DNA from: a virus
Direction: 5' to 3' (one strand)
DNA length: 61,467 nt
Virus record (IMG/VR): IMGVR_UViG_3300007609_000021
Location: 1 to 61,467 of that record
This document shows, piece after piece, positions 57,337 through 61,467 of the stretch. The translations under genes were made by a program, and so were the position numbers. How positions within the stretch are numbered: the first letter of the stretch is position 1; each line of letters starts with the position of its first letter. The notes beneath the pieces are model-generated. The model had not been told where the DNA came from. It saw only the letters and a program-made list of their open reading frames with translations, and did not search any database.

Positions 57337-57624
57337 TTAACAGTTCCATTTACGTCTTGCAGCTTTTCCGCGCTCTGAGGCCCAGCTTTTAGATCTTGCA
57401 CAAAATGATTTTCTTCTTTTCCAGGCCTTGCTACCTCTTTTTAATTTTGACGGAGGAGTAGTTACTGCGGTTTTGAGCTTGCTTCCAGGATTATCTTTTC
57501 TGTATTTAGCAACCCCTTTAGCGGTCATACCACCGCCAGCTTTAGAACCAGTGCCACCTTTTTTATTCACCTTAGCGTAATAGCCAAGGGATTTCTTTTT
57601 TGATGGGGCTTTCTTATTTGCCAT
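57337..57624 (-). CDS. DUF6321-like basic protein (95 aa)
   Basis: A 95-residue, very basic protein. KKKSLGYYAKVNKKGGTGSK, GGGMTAKGVAKYRKDNPGSK and RRKSFCARSKSW match the DUF6321 pattern of marine viruses, ending KAARRKWNC. It probably binds nucleic acid or acts in the virion; the function of the family is not known. Confidence 0.7.
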   Translation of the reverse strand: MANKKAPSKKKSLGYYAKVNKKGGTGSKAGGGMTAKGVAKYRKDNPGSKLKTAVTTPPSKLKRGSKAWKRRKSFCARSKSWASERGKAARRKWNC

Positions 57625-57626
57625 GA

Positions 57627-57950
57627 TTACTTTTTAAAAGATACGTTCTGTATGCTATAAGTTTTCTTTTTGGCATACTTAGCTCCTTTCTTACCTTCTT
57701 TTTCTTTTTTAGAAAGAGCAACGTCGTCAAACTTTCTTTCTTTTTTCATTTCCTTAACTTTTCTACCAGTTTTAGAATCACCCGCAGGAGCAGCTTGGCC
57801 TCTACTAATAGTTTTCTTTTTAGCGGTAATAGTTACTTCCATATCAGAAGCAGGAAATTGAGTAGAAGCAGACATTCTTTTAGCGTCTTTTTCTTTGAAG
57901 TTTGATGGAGTATTTTTTTCTTTACTCCCTGGTTTCATTGAGTATCCCAT
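57627..57950 (-). CDS. Small lysine-rich protein (107 aa), unknown
   Basis: A 107-residue, Lys-rich, probably disordered protein (MGYSMKPGSKEKNTPSNFKE...). A short strand-like segment (SDMEVTITAKKKTISRG) lies in the middle. It is the first of the run of small basic proteins in transcription order. No family recognised. Confidence 0.6.
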   Translation of the reverse strand: MGYSMKPGSKEKNTPSNFKEKDAKRMSASTQFPASDMEVTITAKKKTISRGQAAPAGDSKTGRKVKEMKKERKFDDVALSKKEKEGKKGAKYAKKKTYSIQNVSFKK

Positions 57951-57962
57951 AATAGTTGTTTG

Positions 57963-58406
57963 TTATCGTTCTTTATCTTTTCTCATATCATCTATAGCTT
58001 TATTAAAAACTTTATCTGTATATGATTTATTATTATAAAATATACTCCTCGATGATATAGGTAAATCTTCTTCACCTAATAAAACTTTGTATATTCTAGT
58101 AATTAGTTGCTTGCATTTAAAAGAGGTTGTGTATATTGTAAACTTCTGAGTTGTATGGTTTCGTTGCCTCCACACTTCTATCCAGCCGGTTTTTCGTAGT
58201 TTTTCCCAGCGGTTTTTATCCCATGAATAAGTATAAACACCCTCTATGAAATCATTACGTGTAAATCTGTTTTTGCAATCCAAGTAAATGAGTAGCTCAA
58301 GATCCGCATCGTTCAGGTCATAAGTTTTACAGGCCCATTTGCGAACGAGCCTGTAATACTTTAATAAATTTAATTCTCTTAAATCAGATGCTTCTAGTCT
58401 TTTCAT
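57963..58406 (-). CDS. Winged-helix DNA-binding protein candidate (147 aa)
   Basis: A 147-residue protein that looks like a MarR-type winged helix: LLKYYRLVRKWACKTYDLND, then ADLELLIYLDCKNRFTRNDF (recognition region), then a wing with GWIEVWRQRNHTTQKFTIYT. It overlaps the GroES stop by 4 bases (ATGA). It could regulate late transcription or virion assembly genes; the target is unknown. Confidence 0.6.
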   Translation of the reverse strand: MKRLEASDLRELNLLKYYRLVRKWACKTYDLNDADLELLIYLDCKNRFTRNDFIEGVYTYSWDKNRWEKLRKTGWIEVWRQRNHTTQKFTIYTTSFKCKQLITRIYKVLLGEEDLPISSRSIFYNNKSYTDKVFNKAIDDMRKDKER

Positions 58407-58660
58407 TCCACTATAACTACATCTGGTTGTCTTATAACTTTATAAAGCTTTCCTTTATATTCAATACCGTGCCCGGCATGCCTGTCATAGTATATTGTAT
58501 TGCCTTCCGCGACACCCACTGTGTTTTCGCCTATACTTATAACTTTACCTTTTAAATAACGTATATCGCTAGTATGCTGGTCCATTATAAGTAAACCGCT
58601 TTCTGACTTCGGCTCTTCTTTGATCTCCGTAATTACAATGTAATTATTTACTGCTTTCAT
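58403..58660 (-). CDS. groES: Phage co-chaperonin GroES
   Basis: An 85-residue protein of the 10-kDa chaperonin family. VNNYIVITEIKEE is strand 1, ESGLLIMDQHTSDI fits the mobile loop with its hydrophobic tripeptide, KGKVISIGENT is the conserved core, and DVVIVE is the C-terminal strand. It caps the GroEL cylinder. It overlaps the groEL gene by 17 bases, so the two are co-translated. It is slightly shorter than bacterial GroES (about 95). Confidence 0.85.
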   Translation of the reverse strand: MKAVNNYIVITEIKEEPKSESGLLIMDQHTSDIRYLKGKVISIGENTVGVAEGNTIYYDRHAGHGIEYKGKLYKVIRQPDVVIVE

Positions 58661-60209
58661 TGATTCTTACATTTGAGATTACACAATCGGTTGACATGAT
58701 CGTAGCGGCAACTGACGATGCATTAATTAAAGCTGTTTTAGTGACCAGTACGGGGTCGATTACGCCTGCCTTAATCATATTTACTTCTTTACCGGAAATA
58801 ACGTCTATACCGCGTCCTTTTGTCTCCACGTTAGTTTGTGGTAATCCAGCGTTTTCTAATATGGTATAATAAGGTGCAGTGATCGCTTTCATAAACGTAT
58901 TCTCCACGTCTCCTTTAGCATTGATCTTATTACTTGCATCAAGGAGAGCAACACCCCCACCTGAAACAATACCCTCTTTAAGCGCAGCCTTAACCGCATA
59001 TATAGCGTCTTCAACTCTGTCTTTCTTTTCTTTAAGTTCAACCGGACTATTACCACCCACTTTAATAACACCTACAGCACCGGCGAGCATCGCGAGCCGT
59101 TGTTCCAATTTTTTCTTAATAAAAGGATTTTGTTCAGACGAAATTTTATTCTGCACGCTTTCAACTCTTTCGCTGGCAGCTTCAGGCATTTCATCAATGG
59201 TAATTATTGTAGTGTTGTTATCTGTGACAGCTTTTACTGCTTTGCCTAGAATATCGGGTTGTATCATATCCAAATCATCCCCGAGTTCTTCGTTCATTAC
59301 GGTTGCACCAGTTATCGCTGCTATATCTTCTATAGTATCTCTTTTAGTCGCACCGAAACCCGGAACATCTACGATGTTAACTTTTAAGTTACCTTTAACT
59401 TTGTTTGTTAAAAGTGCAGCCATTGGCTGTTGTTCAACAGTTGCAACAATCAGTAAAGATCCTTTCTCCTTTATAACGTGTTCTAAAACGTTTTGAATCT
59501 TTCTAATGTTTGGTATAGGCGAAGCAACAATAAGTACGTAAGGATTGTCTAAAACAGCCTTGCCGGTATCTGTGTCAGTAATTAGGTGCGGGGATTTCAA
59601 GCCTGAATCAAATTGTACTCCATCTACGATTTCAACGTACGTTTGTTCAGATTCTGACTCTTCCATCAGGACCACACCATCTCTACCTACTTTTTTATAA
59701 GCCTCTGCAATAATACCACCTAACGCTTTATCATTGTTAGCCGATATACTTGCTACAGCATCTAACATATCGTCTTTTACTTCAACTGCCGTCTTATCCA
59801 AGTAATCAAGTACTTTTGCAACACCTGAATCTATACCGTCTTTTATTTGCCTTACAGTAACGCCTAAGTCAGCATCTTTAAATGTATTTATGATTGCATG
59901 AGCTAACACTGTCGATGTTGTAGTCCCATCACCTGCTTCTTTCACCGTTTTTTGCGCAGCCTGCTTAATTAAGGTTGCACCAATGTTTTCTACAGGATCA
60001 AAAAGCACTACGCTGTTAGCAACAGTAACACCGTCCTTAGTAACTACAGGTTTACCAGAGGCATCCTCGTATATTACACATTTTCCCGACGCTCCTAGTG
60101 TAGACTTTACCGCATTGGTTAATTTGTCTATACCTACCATTACTTTATTTCTAGCTTCATCGCCAAAGTTAATATCCTTGACAATTTCGCTTACATGATT
60201 GTATTCCAT
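58644..60209 (-). CDS. groEL: Phage-encoded chaperonin GroEL
   Basis: A 521-residue group I chaperonin. ATP-binding motifs: TLGASGK (38-43), KDGVTV with D59, and EAGDGTTTST (91-100). The apical domain has VEIVDGVQFDSGL, SPHLITD and GSLLIVATVEQQPMAALLTN. GIVSGGGVALL lies near the end of the equatorial domain. It lacks the Gly-Gly-Met tail of bacterial GroEL and the typical AAVEEGIVPGGG wording, so it is diverged. It likely folds the phage capsid or tail proteins, making the phage less dependent on the host chaperonin. It precedes groES in transcription. Confidence 0.95.
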   Translation of the reverse strand: MEYNHVSEIVKDINFGDEARNKVMVGIDKLTNAVKSTLGASGKCVIYEDASGKPVVTKDGVTVANSVVLFDPVENIGATLIKQAAQKTVKEAGDGTTTSTVLAHAIINTFKDADLGVTVRQIKDGIDSGVAKVLDYLDKTAVEVKDDMLDAVASISANNDKALGGIIAEAYKKVGRDGVVLMEESESEQTYVEIVDGVQFDSGLKSPHLITDTDTGKAVLDNPYVLIVASPIPNIRKIQNVLEHVIKEKGSLLIVATVEQQPMAALLTNKVKGNLKVNIVDVPGFGATKRDTIEDIAAITGATVMNEELGDDLDMIQPDILGKAVKAVTDNNTTIITIDEMPEAASERVESVQNKISSEQNPFIKKKLEQRLAMLAGAVGVIKVGGNSPVELKEKKDRVEDAIYAVKAALKEGIVSGGGVALLDASNKINAKGDVENTFMKAITAPYYTILENAGLPQTNVETKGRGIDVISGKEVNMIKAGVIDPVLVTKTALINASSVAATIMSTDCVISNVRINESSK

Positions 60210-60228
60210 TTGATTTAATTTAATTTAT

Positions 60229-60531
60229 TTAACTGAATGTTTTAACTACTTTCGGTCCATCTAAGAACTCTAACTTCTTTTTGTAGTGTTCGATCGTTGC
60301 ATCAATTGCTTTCTCGCAACCTTCCAAGGTTTCTCTCCTTGTAATATCAATCCAAACATTCTCGTCAATAGTACCCTTCTTTTGGTACTCGGCTTGATAA
60401 AAGCCATTCGCTAATTGCGTAATTCTCCAATGCTTCTTCTGAGTTACATACTCTAAGAATTCTTTGGTGTCTTCTGTGTTGGTTTCAGTTCTACCCTTCT
60501 GGTAGCCTCCTGAGGTGTAAAAATAAGTCAT
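60229..60531 (-). CDS. Protein of unknown function (100 aa)
   Basis: A 100-residue protein (MTYFYTSGGYQKGRTETNTE...) with a beta-rich middle (HWRITQLANGFYQAEYQKKG) and a helical C-terminus (LEGCEKAIDATIEHYKKKLE). It is 19 bases upstream of groEL. No family recognised. Confidence 0.6.
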   Translation of the reverse strand: MTYFYTSGGYQKGRTETNTEDTKEFLEYVTQKKHWRITQLANGFYQAEYQKKGTIDENVWIDITRRETLEGCEKAIDATIEHYKKKLEFLDGPKVVKTFS

Positions 60532-60561
60532 ATGGTTTTAATTAATGGTTTACTTGTTGGT

Positions 60562-60825
60562 TTACCACTTTGCAAGAGGACACTTACTCTGTGGCGACAG
60601 CGTCTTAGCTGCTATGTTGCATCCGCAACCTTTTTCAATTTTTCCAGTCTTTAGGTTCATACCGCCCTTCTTAGGATCGCACGTATTACCGGTTCTTAAG
60701 TAACACATGTTACACAACTGCATTCTATCTGCAGCCATATCCTTTGTTTCTGGATCAAGGATATTAAACTTGTCTTTAACTACATTAGCCCATCCGGTTA
60801 TAATGTGTTCTATATTTAATTTCAT
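60562..60825 (-). CDS. Cysteine-rich, probably metal-binding protein (87 aa)
   Basis: An 87-residue protein with seven cysteines: LCNMCYLRTGNTCDP, then KGCGCNIAAKTLSPQSKCPL. The spacing suggests a zinc-binding domain. The KTLSPQSKCPLAKW ending recurs in phages of Bacteroidetes (from memory). It overlaps the upstream gene by 4 bases. Function unknown. Confidence 0.65.
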   Translation of the reverse strand: MKLNIEHIITGWANVVKDKFNILDPETKDMAADRMQLCNMCYLRTGNTCDPKKGGMNLKTGKIEKGCGCNIAAKTLSPQSKCPLAKW

Positions 60826-61064
60826 TTTTTCTTTTTCAATGTGTTATTAGTGGTCTTGGTCTTACTTCTATTAACCTTAATTGAAACAAACTTTTTTCTA
60901 TTATGGTCATAGTCCTTACCATTAATATCTTTCCCAGCCTTAATAGCAGCCCTACGCTTACGCTGGTTCTCCGCCTTCATCTTTCTTCGACGAGGTGTCA
61001 TAGCCGCTGCTAAATCACGTTTGCGCTTAGCGATCAATGCTTTCTTAGATAATTTCTGTGCCAT
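60822..61064 (-). CDS. Small basic protein, first late gene (80 aa)
   Basis: I use the ATG at 61064 (MAQKLSKKALIAKRKRDLAA) because the frame upstream has no other good start. The 80-residue protein is very basic (MTPRRRKMKAENQRKRRAAI) and should bind nucleic acid. It is the first gene of the leftward late block, about 70 bases downstream of the core of palindromic element 3. No family recognised. Confidence 0.65.
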   Translation of the reverse strand: MAQKLSKKALIAKRKRDLAAAMTPRRRKMKAENQRKRRAAIKAGKDINGKDYDHNRKKFVSIKVNRSKTKTTNNTLKKKK

Positions 61065-61123
61065 ACCTATAATATCACATGTATATCCAGCATCTTTAAA
61101 ACTGTGCAACCCAGTTATAAAAA

Positions 61124-61172
61124 CTGTGACGATAGCCCCCTACTATATACATATAAGAGGCTAATGTCGCAC
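61124..61172. promoter_or_regulatory. Palindromic control element 3, at the divergent junction
   Basis: CTGTGACGATAGCC (61124-61137) pairs imperfectly with GGCTAATGTCGCAC (61159-61172). On the bottom strand it reads TATATAGTAGGGGGCTA (61149-61133), identical to the core of element 2, and points at the first late gene. It lies between the leftward late and rightward early blocks. Confidence 0.65.
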
Positions 61173-61422
61173 TTTACAACATATAAGCAATGCTATTGCA
61201 CTGGAAAAATTTGTTCAGATATAGGGAACGATTGTATTACATATATATTTTACACGAACCGTCTTCACAACGGAATCGATATTTTTTACCCCACGGGGCC
61301 CCTTTTGAAACGAATTTCGTAGAAAGTTTCAGCTTTTGCTGTAGCGCAGCGTAACTATCGTTAACGACTACGTTCGGACCTCACATCAATTTGCGACGTT
61401 TTTGTTTCACAATAAAAAAGAG
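61173..61422. other. Non-coding region upstream of the early genes
   Basis: About 250 bases with no convincing gene. It holds short inverted repeats: CCCCACGGGG, CAGCTTTTGCTG and TCGTTAACGA. It is less AT-rich than its surroundings. A 52-codon frame from the ATG inside element 3 (61164-61322) runs through it but has poor composition. It could hold a replication origin or a structured leader; no DnaA boxes were seen by eye. Confidence 0.4.
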
Positions 61423-61451
61423 TTGATACGAGTCTATATTGATAATATATA
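61423..61451 (+). promoter_or_regulatory. Early promoter copy 7, at the window end
   Basis: TTGATA (61423-61428), 17 bases including ATTGATAA, TATATA (61446-61451). It points out of the window. If the ends are joined, the ATG at base 6 lies 21 bases after the -10, within the range of the other copies. Confidence 0.75.
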
Positions 61452-61467
61452 TGTAAGTAAAAAATAA

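Noticed and set aside
58879-59496. 205-codon open frame on the top strand
   Set aside because: It is antisense to groEL, whose motifs are unmistakable; long antisense frames are common opposite biased coding sequence.
61104-61322. Possible 72- or 52-codon gene
   Set aside because: It crosses palindromic element 3, has unusual Cys/Tyr/Pro composition and no leader like those of neighbouring genes; more likely non-coding.
61323-61420. tRNA-like cloverleaf in the non-coding region
   Set aside because: Short hairpins occur but no acceptor stem, T-loop consensus or anticodon arm could be assembled.

Overview
The window looks like the essentially complete genome (about 61.5 kb) of a lytic, tailed, T7-like (podovirus-type) phage of a marine Bacteroidetes host, probably a flavobacterium. 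The host call is an inference. It rests on very AT-rich DNA, gene starts preceded by A-rich leaders instead of Shine-Dalgarno sequences, small protein families typical of marine phages, and a virion gene order resembling Bacteroidetes podoviruses. No integrase, repressor, tRNA or CRISPR was seen. The two window ends appear to join: the last 45 bases hold a copy of the early promoter, and the first start codon (base 6) then falls at the same distance as in most other copies.

Layout. Bases 1-17663 read rightwards. (i) 1-6190 holds about two dozen very small early genes, served by repeated promoters of the form TTRACACG-N-ATTGATAATATAT. Most are unknown; exceptions are a GP88-family protein, a KTSC protein, a DnaA domain IV protein and an HREDGPA-repeat protein. 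(ii) 6285-9822 holds a secreted beta-barrel protein, an HTH regulator, a phage sigma factor, an ERF annealing protein, a PD-(D/E)XK exonuclease and an SSB-like protein. (iii) 9900-17663 holds a primase-helicase, ThyA, a GIY-YIG/MazG fusion, a MazG-like protein, an endonuclease and class I ribonucleotide reductase (NrdB, NrdA). No DNA polymerase gene was found.

Bases 17748-61064 read leftwards and hold the late genes. In transcription order they are: small basic marine-phage proteins, GroEL/GroES, a winged-helix protein, membrane proteins, a tail-fibre/adhesin cluster with LamG and glycine-rich domains, a GroES-like protein, a GIY-YIG homing endonuclease, a putative small terminase, large terminase, portal, scaffold, major capsid protein, ring and tail-tube proteins, a glycosyltransferase/prolyl 4-hydroxylase fusion, three internal-virion-type proteins (the last 2464 residues long), and a lysis cassette. 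Convergent terminators lie near 17.67-17.75 kb.

The most striking feature is the two-domain glycosyltransferase/prolyl 4-hydroxylase. It is translationally coupled (ATGA overlap) to a 1594-residue tail protein with four blocks of Ala-Pro-Thr repeats. I infer a phage-encoded system that hydroxylates and O-glycosylates proline-rich parts of the virion, in the manner of plant hydroxyproline-rich glycoproteins. Other notable points are three related palindromic control elements (1386, 6627, 61124), a homing endonuclease carrying a copy of its neighbour's 5' end, a sigma-70-like segment plus an HExxH motif inside the giant virion protein, and a complete GroEL/GroES pair.
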